DNA from: Monomorium pharaonis
Lineage: Eukaryota; Arthropoda; Insecta; Hymenoptera; Formicidae
Direction: 5' to 3'
DNA: 64,000 nucleotides
Assembly (NCBI RefSeq): GCF_013373865.1
Contig: NC_050473.1
Location: 2,604,001-2,668,000, forward strand
This document shows, one piece after another, positions 27,501-39,486 of the stretch. The first letter of the stretch is position 1, and every line of letters begins with the position of its first letter. The notes under the pieces were generated by a model. It had not been told where the DNA came from. It saw only the letters and a list, made by a program, of their open reading frames with translations, and made no database searches. The position numbers were made by a program, and so were the translations under genes.

Positions 27501-29272
27501 TCGATAGAGTCGGTGATCCATTTTAAGAGTAAATTTATACGTGCCAGTTTTGCGCTATCGGTATCGCTGTAGCGCTAACTGGAGGAAACCGAAACGAATG
27601 GGCGCCGCCGACAGGCGTACACTGCATGAAATAGAAACGAAGCGGAAGTTAATAGCCGCCGTAGCGATTTGTTTCGGGATTATTTGGACAAATCGAGATA
27701 ACTGCCGCTTGTCCTATATACAAGCGTAGTAGGCGTAGTAGCTCGTTGATTAGCATGCCATAGCACCGAGATAAGCGGCCTAGCCGTGACGATATAGTCA
27801 GCTAACCGATCCCGGTTCTCCTATAGAACGTTTCACACGCGATAATCTGCGTTATTGCCGCAACCGCCTGCGAACTTGCATAATAGTTTGAGTGCACCGT
27901 GTATCGTGTTCGATACACTACTATGTCGTAACTATTCTCAGAATTGAAGGATGATATAACCAAGTGAAAAAATAATGATAAAACACTGCCTACACAGTTT
28001 ATTTCTATCACTTGTTAGTTTATTAATTATTATATAATAATTAAGAAAACGCATTATTTAAATATATATTTTTTTTTTTTAATAAAGAAACATTTTATAG
28101 CTTTTCGTGCAGATTTATACTTTATAAAAATACGTAGATAAATAGATGAATAGTAATAGTTACAAATTGATTTTTAATTTATTTTTAAATTAAAACTGTA
28201 GCAATTTATCATTTTAATTTTAATCACATTAATAAATTAATACGCTGTTGGATAACATCGAAATTATTTGTCGAGCAAACAGGATAGACAACTCTTTTTA
28301 ATTATAGCTAATTTTGAAAAGCTCAAAGAACGTTTAAAGCTTTGTTCATTTATATGTATTTTTTGAACTTGAAGAAATGACCAAGCTTGCTGAAAGTAGA
28401 ACGCACGAATAAAATTTAGAAAGTGCCTCTGTTGTAGGTCGGCCGATGCTTTAGTCCGGCGTGACGTAGATAGGAAGCGAACAATAATTGATCGAACCCC
28501 TTAAGCTCCAGCTATAAGCTCATGATCCTGTTATTCCGGATACGCATGGACGCTGATAGCAATAAACTCACCTACGTTCCGCGAAATACGTATATTCTAA
28601 TCAAAGGTTTGAGCGCCGAGCTGTAAAAAAGAACCAGCTGAATAGCGATTTTATGGATGTATATCGAAAGAAAATTTTGTGTAATTTTCGACAACTTGTT
28701 ATGCTTGAAATCGAGTTTATTCAATCTTGATACAGCAGCAGTATTATTATTTTTTAATTTAACATCACATAAAATTGCATTTTTAATCTCTCGATATTTT
28801 TATTATGGGAGCCGAAAAAAATATGACTTCCGAAACACATCTTTTAAAGTATTATAACACAAAATATATATATGAATTTGGAACAACTGTGTAATATTCC
28901 ATACGAACGGCTGTCGAATCGTCACTTAACTAATTCATCTCAGCGTGCATTTATGATAAAACAAACGCATACGCGGGCAGATATATTTGTTAGATTTTTA
29001 AAATATCGTGCAGTATTGTTATTTTTGTTATAACTTCAATGCGTTTGATTCGCATTATTGCTCATGACATGCCGGAAGCTGCCGGTGACCGCGTGCACGT
29101 GCGACGATAACTCGTCGCCATTTTTTCCTCTTTCCCGAAACAGGTGCAGGTGGAAAAAATGGTTGCGCGAGGCGCAGGGAAATGTCGAAAACTGGGTCTC
29201 ACGATAAATCAACGATAAAGCGCCGAGCCAAATATAAATTTTATCTGACTGCGGTGGCGCCGTGCACATATT
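21533..29272. other. Gene-free stretch with pyrimidine-rich and AT-rich tracts
   Basis: No gene is supported. The longest open frame (24840-25382, plus) starts at a TTG codon and runs through CT-rich sequence, giving a serine-, leucine- and proline-rich conceptual product typical of low-complexity DNA. A pyrimidine-rich zone with a CT microsatellite lies at 26980-27090. Strongly AT-rich tracts lie at about 22.4-22.6, 23.4-23.8, 25.9-26.5 and 28.0-28.4 kb. I see no RNA gene or transposon end here. Confidence 0.5.
27070..27089. repeat. (TC)n microsatellite
   Basis: Ten TC units at the end of a pyrimidine-rich zone. Confidence 0.9.
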
Positions 29273-29280
29273 TGTATCTA
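29273..29280 (+). repeat. Left target-site duplication of hAT-like element
   Basis: TGTATCTA; pairs with TGTGCCTA at 31464-31471 (6 of 8 identical). Confidence 0.65.
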
Positions 29281-29929
29281 CACTGCAAAACCAAGTATGT
29301 AGTTTTTACACACTTAAGTATGTAAACTCATGCAGTCATTTTTTACGCGTTTGTACGTGTGTATTTCTCTTTACTGCGTAATTGTACATACTTTCCTACG
29401 TATTTTTACATTAAATATATTATACATTAAATATATATTTAAAATGTTTATATCAAAAATTGTTTATATCAAACGACATTTCTATTTTATATGAGTATAT
29501 ATTTTTTATTGCCCTTTTTTTTATATTTCCTATTGTACACATTATAAGCTATTTGTTTATTGTAAATGTATATGTGCCAATGTATATGTAACACAGAAAA
29601 GTGTTATAATTAAAGGCAATGAAAAATATGTACCCATATGCACTGTAATGGACCATGTTATTGTAATGGAACAATTTTACTTTCTTCTCTCCCTCTCTTT
29701 CTTGCAAATAAAAATAAAAAAATATAAAAAGAATTAAAAATATAAAAAAATTAAAAATATAAAAAGAACAAAAATATAAAAGAATATAAAAAAGGAAAAG
29801 AATAAAAGAAGAATAAAAGAATATTTAAAAGAAGAAAAAGAAATAAGAGAAAATAAGAATAAAAAATAGAAAAGAATATTTAATTAATTGGAAGTGCAGC
29901 GTGCGCGCATGCACGTTTGTATGTGAGAG

Positions 29930-30030
29930 AAGAATTTTTATTAAGCGTCAATATTTTCTACTGGTTTTCGAGATTGTAAGCGATTAAAGCTTCGATGGGA
30001 AAAATTTCGGCATTTACGTTACAAAGGTTA
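29930..30030 (+). repeat. Internal repeat, copy A (inside hAT-like element)
   Basis: Starts AGAATTTTTATTAAGCGTCA and continues through CGAGATTG...GCGATTAAAG and ...ACGTTACAA. Similar to copies at about 30191-30288 and 31271-31356. Confidence 0.7.
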
Positions 30031-30190
30031 TATTAGCAATACAATTATATTAGCGAATTACTCAACTGTAATGTAACGGTTGTGTTTTCTGAACGTAGCC
30101 AATATGTGCGTATCGTCAAGCCTTCTTATTTGGAAGTTTATTATTCTTAACAATTTAGTGCGTTAATTTTTAATATGTATTGTAGAAAGT

Positions 30191-30288
30191 AGAATAGTTT
30201 TTATTAAGCGTCAATATTTTTTATTCATTGTCGAGATATAGGCGATTAAAGTCTTAGCGCGCAAAATTTTGGCGTTTCCGTTACAATG
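30191..30288 (+). repeat. Internal repeat, copy B (inside hAT-like element)
   Basis: Starts AGAATAGTTTTTATTAAGCG, then GTCGAGATATAGGCGATTAAAG and CCGTTACAATG in two further blocks. It ends where the 69-bp tandem array begins. Confidence 0.7.
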
Positions 30289-30302
30289 TGTACGCGGGAT
30301 CA

Positions 30303-30647
30303 TACATCAACATAGCCGGATCGACGCCCATCTCAGTTTCGGCAGTCAGCAGTGGTGCGAGATCGTATCGACATCAACACGTAGCCGTGTCGACACTCAT
30401 CTTAGTTTCAACAGCCAGCAATGCTGCGGGATTGCACCGGCATCAACACATAGCCGTATCAACGCCCACCTCAGTTTCGGCAGTCAGCAATACTGCGGAG
30501 TCGTACCGGCATCAACACATAGCCGTGTCGACGCCCATCTCAGTTTTGGCAGTCAGGAATACTGTGGGGTCGTACCGGCATCAACACATAGCCGTGTCGA
30601 CGCCCGTTTCATTATTGGCGATCACCAGGATCTTGACGACATACGCG
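30303..30647 (+). repeat. 69-bp tandem array, about 4.5 copies
   Basis: Units start CATCAACACATAGCCG at about 30303, 30372, 30441, 30510 and 30579, exactly 69 bases apart; the last copy decays after about 30616. Because 69 is a multiple of three, two plus-strand frames stay open across the array. One gives a 23-residue repeat of the type THSRVDAHLSFGSQ plus YCGVVPAS. Neither frame starts with an ATG at its 5' end, so I read the open frames as a by-product of the repeat period and not as evidence of a protein. Confidence 0.85.
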
Positions 30648-31270
30648 TAGACGCGTCGTCGCTGTGTCACACAGTACCGTTAATATTCGCGGGCTCGTCA
30701 TCAGCCATACAATTACAACGTGGCTTAGATGAGTTACAGCTCAGCTAAAATTTGCTCCGCCGAAATCGTGACCATAATTTTCAAACTCGAGCTTCAACGC
30801 GTCATCGTTTCTTCGACAAGTGAGGGACATGTGCTCAAGATAACCATCTTTGCGATAACCAGTAGAACGGCGGCCACTTCTGTCACAGGATCACACCACA
30901 AGGCTCAACGGTCCTCACTTTTCCGCTTTTTCTCATGGAAACTTAACGCCAAGATCCGTTTAACTGCTGTATTTTGTAGCAGCGCTACAGAGTGACTGAG
31001 ATATTGATATCCAACAACGTCATAGTACCCAGTCGTGGTGTTCGTATTTAAAATATGACGGTGAAACGTCAATGTTTGGAATTATTAAAGGCAACAGCTT
31101 CACCAAGATACGGGCTCGTCTAGGACTTGATCCCTCGAAGGACAAAAATACCTGCCTCGGCAGGATATTGTGTACGCATTCTCATACATTCTAATTGGAG
31201 AATTATTATATTTATTATTATATTTAAAGATTTAATGCGTTTATGTCTTAATAACACCGATTGGAACGAA

Positions 31271-31356
31271 TAGAATAGTTTTTATTAAGCGTCTATATTT
31301 TTTGTTAGTGTCGAGACATAAGCGAATAAAGTTTTTTTTTTTGCGCAGTATAGTGT
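31271..31356 (+). repeat. Internal repeat, copy C (inside hAT-like element)
   Basis: Starts AGAATAGTTTTTATTAAGCG like copy B, then GTGTCGAGACATAAGCGAATAAAG and a poly-T run. It lies about 90 bp from the right terminal inverted repeat. Confidence 0.65.
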
Positions 31357-31463
31357 TTTTTTTTTACAAAGAAAACTGAAATACATACATACATGTAATT
31401 TTATATATATAAATGTGTAATTTTATATACTTACACTTTTATTACATACTTGGTTTGGCAGTG

Positions 31464-31471
31464 TGTGCCTA
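31464..31471 (+). repeat. Right target-site duplication of hAT-like element
   Basis: TGTGCCTA; pairs with TGTATCTA at 29273-29280, differing by two transitions. Confidence 0.65.
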
Positions 31472-34400
31472 TACGTGTGCGCCATAGGGAAAAAAAGATT
31501 ATAAACGCGTTACTATCCTCTATACTTTGAGCATCGGCCATGGTCACCACATGGTCCGCGTTTTAGGTGGCCGGTGGGTTTTGTCAATCCGCACGCGCAG
31601 GGAATAGATGAAAAAGACCGAATCGATGCGCGGCGCGATACAGAAGCATCGAATCGTCGACAGTCGCTCGACCGTGAACCGAAATAGCCATTGTTATTCA
31701 TTTAATCGCAGTAATTCGTTTCACCCAGCGATACAGTTACGCCCGCAATAGTAATAATCGCAGGATAACGTTGTATTTGTTAGCAACGAGATTCAGTAGA
31801 CTCGATTCAATTGAATGAAATAAAAAAATCGTATTTTTTTTTATCTTGTCGAATGATCTATTTATTATATGACAGTGATACAACAACGGTACGGGCGGCA
31901 TTACATATAACGTTACGTGAACGTCGGTAAACTGTCGGTTTAAAGATGCGTTTCTAGGATTCACAAATCATCGATTTATAGTTACCAAACAGGATGGATG
32001 AGCGAATGCCTACGGGCGTAATGGGCCCGCAGCCATAAGCGCCGAGGTGCTGACAAGATTTGCATGACAGTACTCCGTCATTACGCGGGCTCGCCCAATC
32101 AAATGTCGAGCGTACACCGTTTGCTCATCGAGTGTTTATTGCCCATGCCCTATGTATATACGCACATAGATTTGCTTCTACGGGGACGTACACATTGCTT
32201 GGTTGCATTAATAATCCGTCACTCCGTGGAGCGACATGTGGACCAAGAACACGAATTAGCATTACTTAGAATGTATCAAGCATCAAACGCGTTTCCTCTA
32301 CACGTGGTTCCTTGGACTTCAATCAATGCCAGAAAAAAAAAACAGATGCAGTTATAATACGCGATAATTATATTACATAGTATTTCGCGCATGTTGCGAA
32401 AAGATGTTCAAGGATAAACTTAATTTTTGCAAAACAATAGATCTCGCGCGCGCGATGTTAACATGATGTATCATCAAGTCTTATCTGTTCAGTTCACATC
32501 TCTTGAGTTTAAGAATATGTTCGAGATAACGGTCGTCCAATAGAGAGATTATTTATCAAAGGAAACATAATACACAGATCGAGATGGTGAGGTACTATCT
32601 CGAGAAACTCGATATGGCAGGCCATTTTCCAGACGAAAAGAATATTAAGTGAAGAGATTGGGATTATCTTGAACTGATTCTATGAGCTTCCGGAATTTGA
32701 TCTATACGATGCAATACCTTACGTGATAGATAAAAATATAACATTTCCTCCTCGAACTTGACACCTTTCTCTTTCATAACTCGTTTCGATAAAGATCACA
32801 TCATAAATTAAATTATCGTCGAATACGTGATGACATTGTCGAAAGAATATCTGCGAAATACTTATAGCCGATTTCAATATTTAGCTGATAGCAATATTCG
32901 ATTACATGTTGAGAAAATTATAAGATTGAGGGAGATCGCTTGCAGAATTGTTAGCCTCTTTAATCCTTCCTATCCAGCGAAGCCGACGCCGTCTACCACC
33001 GCGTCGATGCCATTGAGGAACAATAAATGATTATTGTCGGGGCTATTACCGCCGGAGTGGTGACCAGGCCCCATTGAAACTGTTCAGCGGTCAGTTTCTC
33101 TCAGCGAATGTGGCCTCGTGTGTACAAGCGGCGTGCGTATACGTGCTGCCATTATTTCTCGTATCTCGCGAGCCCATGCACAGTGCACCCCTACCGTCCA
33201 CCACCCGGCCGCCGTCGGCCGGCCTTTCAACTGCTCCCCCGCCGTCTCCTCGCTTCCACCTACCTTGCACCATCCCTGAAATACCGGCGACACGAGCAAA
33301 CAAACTGCATCCACTTAATTCGACGCGAGAGCCCGTACCGGGAAAGATAAAGCGATTTTTGTGACAGACCGCGAGATTTATTGCCGGGCAGTAGAGTAGC
33401 AAGAGAGAGTTTCTTACATCCCGATTTATTGGGCATAATCAGTGACGGCGATATATAGATTCCGCGTGTTTACGAAGACGTCGGCAATTAATTTATCTTT
33501 TTGCGATCACTGTTTACAGACTGTGTCTAAAGTAATTGAATATTAATCTTAGTATTGAAAAATGGCGGGATTTAATCTTAGAATGTTTCAAATTAATTGT
33601 CTAGCAAAGGGTCAGCATATTTTTTAAATATTTTTCATGAAATATTACTTGGATAACGTAAGCAAACAGTTATTTTTAGTCACTGACTTGTGAGAGAAAC
33701 AGAGTCGGTCGTCTACGTCAAGCGAGGAATAAAACAAGTCACGATAGTCGAAGCACGTTGCACATTGTGGGCACTCGAGTGTTTCTTCTGTCACCCGGGA
33801 CGCCACAAAGCGACGAATAATCATGCCACGTTCGAGATCGTTATCGGCCAAACAAAGTGACCCGGTTCACGCACACCGGAAGCCGTTGATCTCGAACGGC
33901 GCGCATCACTTTTCTCTCTTTGTGAGCAGCAGAACGAGGAATCGTGCATTTCTTCCTCTGCTATTGTTGTCTTTCTCCCACGTACATACTCGAGAAGTAA
34001 CGCCTTTCGTCCATGCTTAATGCAAAACTAACGCGACGCGGTGGTCTGATGGGATATTACAAAGGTAAACACGCGACCCCGTATCATTTGCATTTCCATG
34101 GAACATCGCAGCAACAAAGATACCTCACGTATGAGAGGCGTGAATTAATTAGAATATTGAAATTCTAATTTCTAACACAGGATTACCCCCCAGCGCGACT
34201 TCGTCGATTAATGAATCGGTGGTTGATAATTTTGCTGCACTTTTTCGTTTTTTGCTGTATAAAATTTCTCGCCATAGCACATAGATTTATCAAATTCTTT
34301 TTTTTTTTTTGAAATATTAATAAAAATAAATTAATATAAAGATATTACAGAAGATAACGCAGAAAAGAATAATGTATACAGGTTTTACCAGAAAAGAATT

Positions 34401-34780
34401 GCAAGAATTTGCATTCTATATGATCTTGCATAGATTGTATTAGTGTATTAGAACGCGTTATTTTAAATGAGAATATCTGTTTTCTGAATCTATTAGAAAA
34501 ATAGCGTAATCTTAGTTTAAGTTTGATTAATTCTCGAAACAAGTCATATAATTATTAGTGCAATTTCTTGTTTACTTATTTAAAAAGGATACAGTATAAT
34601 TAGATTTCCATTATATTATGTCTCCAGAAATTCTCAAAGACCCCTTGATACTCCAGGCCCATTGAAAATAGGAAACAAAACGTATATCGGGCTAAACTAT
34701 TATCTCGTATTTTCTACTTCTAGTATCTCGTTAAGAAGCCCACGAGTTTTATACAGGCCGAAAACGAGCGAGGTACGAAA
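31472..34780. other. Gene-free stretch
   Basis: No gene is supported. Mixed composition; 33.06-33.36 kb is GC-rich with open frames in four phases, which points to composition and not coding. No RNA gene, splice-paired open frame or transposon end was recognised. Confidence 0.5.
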
Positions 34781-35730
34781 GAAACGAAAGAGGATATAAA
34801 CGCCGTACGTACGCGAGGCGAGCGCAATAATTACATACATCACACGCGTAGACTCTCTCTATTACAATTTATAGTCCTCGCCGTAGCTCGTTCGGGGAGC
34901 TAATCGCCGAGCCGGATCCTTCCGGTCGATAGTAGTCTCTCCGGTTCCTCGTCGTGTTTTCCGCCGGTGCAGGTAGCTGTACCGGGGCCTCCTCGGCAGG
35001 TGATTACTTTTCACCGTTACCGCGCCGTTTCTCTCGTAACCGGCGATGCATTTTCCCCCCCGCGCGACGCGTGCAATTACTTATCCCACCGTTAGCGCCG
35101 TTAGGTACCGTCGTTGATGCGCGTTAGAGTCGCTCGAAGACGAGAGAGAGAGAGAGAGAGAGAGCCGGTTGAATCCGAGGCCCGACGACGGGCGGTGAAG
35201 GCGAAGGATCGACGGAAGGAAAGAGGGATGAAAGCTCGTAAACGCAGAGACGAGGAGAAGAGGGCGGGCGGAGAGTCGAAGAGCCGAGAGCTGCTGGTCT
35301 AAAGGACGAAAGGATGGGGCCCTGTCGGAAGAAATGGAGAAAGAACGTTGGGGGCGAGAGGAGAGGCGAGCTGAAGGGACGGAGGTAGGGGTAAACGAGG
35401 TATGGAGCGGCGGCTTCAAGGCTCGATTATGTGATATAAAGTTGCCAGAGTGAGGGGTGACGAAGGAGGTCGGAGAGGGATGCACCCTCGTTGATTGAGC
35501 CGCCACCTCCAACGTGCCCTGAACACATGTGCTGGTGGCAACGCTCTGATTGGAAGCCAGATGGGCTCTTCAGCCTCTTACCTCCAAGCACAAACTCTCA
35601 CCTCCTCTTTCTCCTCAGCTTCCATCTTCAGTGTCTCCTTCTTCGATATCCGAAACTCACAGTCACTTTGCGCGCAAAGTACCGCAGTAGATGACTATCC
35701 CACGTCGGTTACCAGTGTTTCATCTGGATA
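34781..35730. other. GC- and purine-rich block, possible promoter or untranslated exon
   Basis: A TATA-like word (GGATATAAACG near 34790) is followed by CpG-rich sequence, words resembling splice donors (GTGCAGGTAGC near 34968), a (GA)n run at 35142-35164 and a long GGA/GAG-rich strand up to about 35480. The opposite strand reads as a serine- and proline-rich open frame (35081-35512) that is simply the complement of the purine run. GAGA-type tracts are common in insect promoters. I cannot point to an actual transcript. Confidence 0.3.
35142..35164. repeat. (GA)n microsatellite
   Basis: Eleven GA units within the purine-rich block. Confidence 0.9.
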
Positions 35731-38700
35731 GATGTTTGCGATTGCCACGGCTGAGCTTAGGACGAACCGGATTTATCCGCGGGAGGAGAATATTGCGTGG
35801 GAGTGTTCGCTACGCCTTTAATATTGGTGTGACGAATCCGTCTAGATTTATTTTTTATTAGATATCTCAGCATTTGATTTTGCATTATATTTGATTTCAA
35901 AATAATGAAATATTAAAAATAGTCGAATACTCTTCGAAGAGATCTGTACCGTACGATTGTCGAAAATTTTCTAATGTCTCTATCAAAAGTTTGTGACACG
36001 GCTTTCGCGAAATGGTGTTGTGCTTTATTCAAACTTTTACTTCCCTTTCTATTGCATACCGAAGTTGCGGCCACAACATCCGTTCTAACGTGCCAAGAGC
36101 TATTCAAAAAATCATTGAGAGAAGCCTACTGCTTTGCGTTAACGGTGTCGTTTAAAGTTCGCAATACTACTTGGCTATTCTCACTTGATATGTTGCGATA
36201 TAATACATATTAATGAATTGAGTTGCAGAAAACTTTTCGAAAGTTACAAAAATGTAAAAGGGAGCTTACATTCTCGAATACTCAAAAATATTTATAAGCT
36301 GAAAAATATATTTGTGTGGATTTCTAAATATTTTTTAAAATATTTTACAAACTTAATATACTCCGTAAAAAATAATAGTTTTGGATAACGAGAATTTATG
36401 GCGTTGACAGTGATAAGCGAAAATAATAAATTTTCTAACCGAGATCAACAAAGACTTCATAGCAATTAGCGTTTTTGTTGCGACAATTGTTCGAGCTTAT
36501 TTAACTTCGTAGCTCGAGGATATCATTTGTGCTCGACGTGCGAAGCCTATTACGTGACGAATGTCTTTTATTCCATGTCTGTAAGAAGTCCTAATTAGAG
36601 CAACTCGAGCTGACTGTATTCTTTAAATCAGCGGGTGGTGACGCGTTCTGTCTAATGCAGCGACATCATTACGGGACACAGTTGTATCCTCGTAACAAAG
36701 ACTTGCCGCGATTGTATCGTCGCGACTGTCAGCCGCAATTACAATTACAACAGAGTGATCTATTAATATTATACGTTTGTAATTCAGATACGAGATTTTT
36801 TTTCGAGCTTGTTATCCTTTATCGATCTTCAATCCGGAAGTTGGCACTGGATGTCGCGGAGGAAAACGCGACGTTTCTTGCGTGCATCGTGGCGGTTTAC
36901 GAGTGGACATAAGCGGGCTTGTTAGGACGAGTGGGCGGTTGGCACGAAGATTTTCACCGAGGAGGTTTGTAGTCAGGACACAAGGGACAGTTCACCGGCT
37001 GTAGCCGCCGGCAGTCCCCAGAGGTGGCGACCCTGTTGCAAGCCGAACCTAGCCTGCGGTCGCTGGCTTGTTAGATCCAGTTTGGGGTCGCGGGGCATCG
37101 AGGCTGAAGAGGGACGGGTGAAGCTGTGGGATGGCTGGGGTGGAGGGCGCTACTCTTCAGTAGACCGCAATCGGGTATGCAATTTACGTGGTGTCCGACC
37201 TCTGCGATCCGAGCTACCATCCCTCCCTCGTCTTCTCGAATCGGTGCTTTCCAACCCGCTTCCACGCCCCAACCTCCTATCCTTTCTGTCCCACGCATTT
37301 CGAGGATTCGCACTCGTGAGCCAAAACGAAAGGGTTGGGGTGCGATGCTGCCGGCTCTTTGCATTCGATACGCAACAGTGAAAACGTCGCACACGGATGG
37401 TAAATTCAGACTATAGCGCTGGTTGAAAGAGAGAGAGAGAGAGAGAGAGGAGAGGGATAGAAAGAAAGAGAATGGGAAACACGTGCTGAATGAAGCAGAC
37501 GAACGAAAAGCTGTAGCTGTCGCGAGCAGAAGTTTCTACGTTGCTTAGGTGGGAGTTGGTTTCTTTTCTCGTTGCAAAAGGTAGCCACGATTTCACCTGG
37601 CCGGGGGTCTCTATGGCCGGTAACGCGCAGGAAATTGGTAACAAAACGACAACTTGAACACGTGAACTAACAATCTGTCGACGTCAAAAAATGTTTCCGC
37701 CGATACTTCGATCTCTCCTTCAAAGATTTTCCGCGCGTAATGTGTCAGACGGGTGAAAAACCACCACGCAGAACGTTTCGCAATAAATAAATGATTTCTT
37801 TCTAAAATGATTCTTCGACGAAGTCGCTGTTTATTTTCGCGACGGGACAGTACAAATAGTAATTTTGTTGAAGCTAAAGGGATCATCTTATCTATTTTGC
37901 ATTAGGGGTCAATGTAATCATTGCTACGTGTCGAGCAGTTTACATGCTTCACATGACTCTATCTGTTCAAGCAGGCCCACGTGCTAAAATCTCAGGCTGT
38001 TCGACGCGTACCAATGCAAATGTCAGGTCGAACGGCATTATCCGGCGTAACGTGCATGTTAATCAGACGAGGCTACGTCGGGCATCAGCACCGGTGGCAT
38101 AATTCGCTCAATTTACAAGCATTATCGCGCTCGTTGCATTTAATCGCTGAAAATTAGGTTATGCCACCGAGCTGACGTGACCAGCGCTGCCGGCTTTTGC
38201 CGTATTAAAACTTTTTTTCACGCTTTTAAGCACTGAGCTTGTAAAAAAAAAATGGAAAAAATGGAATCGCGTTGATTTAGAAAGCGTTATAAAAGCGTTT
38301 ACAGTTTGCGAGACCATCGCGATACTCGTTACACCGTGATGCTTCCGTTTTAATACGATGATGAAAGTGGAGATCTTGCGCTCGACGCATACATATTTAC
38401 ATAAAATATTATTACACAAATAGAGAGTAATACACCACGTGAAATGAATACGTAGGTAATCCAAATAATCTTCTGTTAACATTTCCAAGCATTGTTATGA
38501 TCGATACTCAACCAGACAGGCATCTACTTTCACCTCTATGAAATTTATATATGGAAATTTTCGTATGGGCATAACGCGACGTGGAATATCGTATCCAGCA
38601 GCTGGAGGCGCAGCCAGCCCCCTGTGACGACATTTCGTGGGAAAATAAATTTCTAGCCTAGCGAAACCGCCAACGGAGTAGAGATGCGCGCTCGAAACTT

Positions 38701-39061
38701 TTTCCCCCCTTTTGTCGCTTTCCCAGCGTATCTTATACCGATTTTTGCCACGTTTCGAGAACGTTATCGTTGCAAATCCAGCATTTTTGACGAAGAACCT
38801 TGCGGGTACGATAAAAAAAAGCGACGAGATTCTTTTCACATCTATATATGAGTCGCACATATATATCATATTCTATCAAGCAATAATAATAAGCAATGCT
38901 TTTGGCAATGTAAATTGGCAGTACATATGAATCATGTTGATTTGCGATTTTTAATGTTAAAAATAAAGAGAATTGCTTAGCAAATAAAAAATATTTGCCG
39001 AACTTCGTATCGATTAAATTTGATACACATAAAAATATGTTATATGTACACACATGTATAT

Positions 39062-39063
<2 letters not shown>
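35731..39063. other. Gene-free stretch
   Basis: No gene is supported. Bases 36900-37420 are GC-rich with open frames on both strands and a (GA)n run at 37428-37449. An ATG frame at 35974-36213 starts with a hydrophobic, cysteine-containing stretch but has no other support. The rest is AT-rich or mixed. Confidence 0.5.

Positions 39064-39138
<75 letters not shown>
39064..39138. repeat. Compound (GT)n(TA)n microsatellite
   Basis: About 23 GT units (39064-39110) run directly into about 14 TA units (39111-39138). It lies about 325 bp downstream of the poly(A) signals of the minus-strand peptide gene. Confidence 0.97.
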
Positions 39139-39463
39139 ATGTATTATAGCAATATTACAATATTACACGTTACAAGAAAGTTCTTATAAATCTTTGTCAA
39201 AGTCTTCCCATTTTTCTAATTACTCAATTTTATTAAATACCAGATATTTACAACCATTTTTTTCTCTCGAAAAATTTGAAGAATTATATCTACATTTAAT
39301 CGATATATTGTTATTACTCTTGCTAAGATGCTGATATAGTTATTTTATTAAGTAACACAATTACAGTTATATAATTTTCTTCTCTTTCTCTTTCTCTCTC
39401 TCTTTCCCCAAGGAATCTTAATATTTTATTGTTTCTATCGATAGTTTTCGCATTTGTTATTAT

Positions 39464-39469
39464 TTTATT
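39464..39469 (-). terminator. Poly(A) signal AATAAA of the peptide gene
   Basis: AATAAA on the minus strand begins 18 bases after the stop codon. A second AATAAA lies at 39425-39430. Either would give a very short 3' untranslated region. Confidence 0.65.
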
Positions 39470-39486
39470 GTCAATACAAATGGAGA

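Larger units (their letters stand above)
29281..31463. mobile_element. Non-autonomous hAT-like DNA transposon
   Basis: The element is bounded by terminal inverted repeats of 21 bp that match at 20 positions: each end reads CACTGC, one variable base, then AAACCAAGTATGTA (left 29281-29301, right 31443-31463 on the opposite strand). Immediately outside are TGTATCTA (29273-29280) and TGTGCCTA (31464-31471), an 8-bp target duplication with two transitions. An 8-bp duplication and CACTG-type ends are hallmarks of the hAT superfamily. The motif AAGTATGTA recurs just inside the left end (near 29293 and 29314, and inverted near 29384), as expected of transposase-binding repeats. The interior holds an A-rich zone (about 29700-29880), three copies of a repeat of about 90 bp and a 69-bp tandem array. 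I recognise no transposase, so it presumably moved using an enzyme encoded elsewhere. The mismatches suggest a moderately old insertion. Confidence 0.8.

Noticed and set aside
30269..30748. Repeat-containing 159-codon open frame as a secreted or structural repeat protein
   Set aside because: It opens at TTG, lies inside a transposon, and a second frame is open over the same array because the unit is 69 bp.
35974..36213. 79-codon ATG frame with a cysteine- and leucine-rich start
   Set aside because: No supporting gene signals, and an opposite-strand open frame overlaps it.
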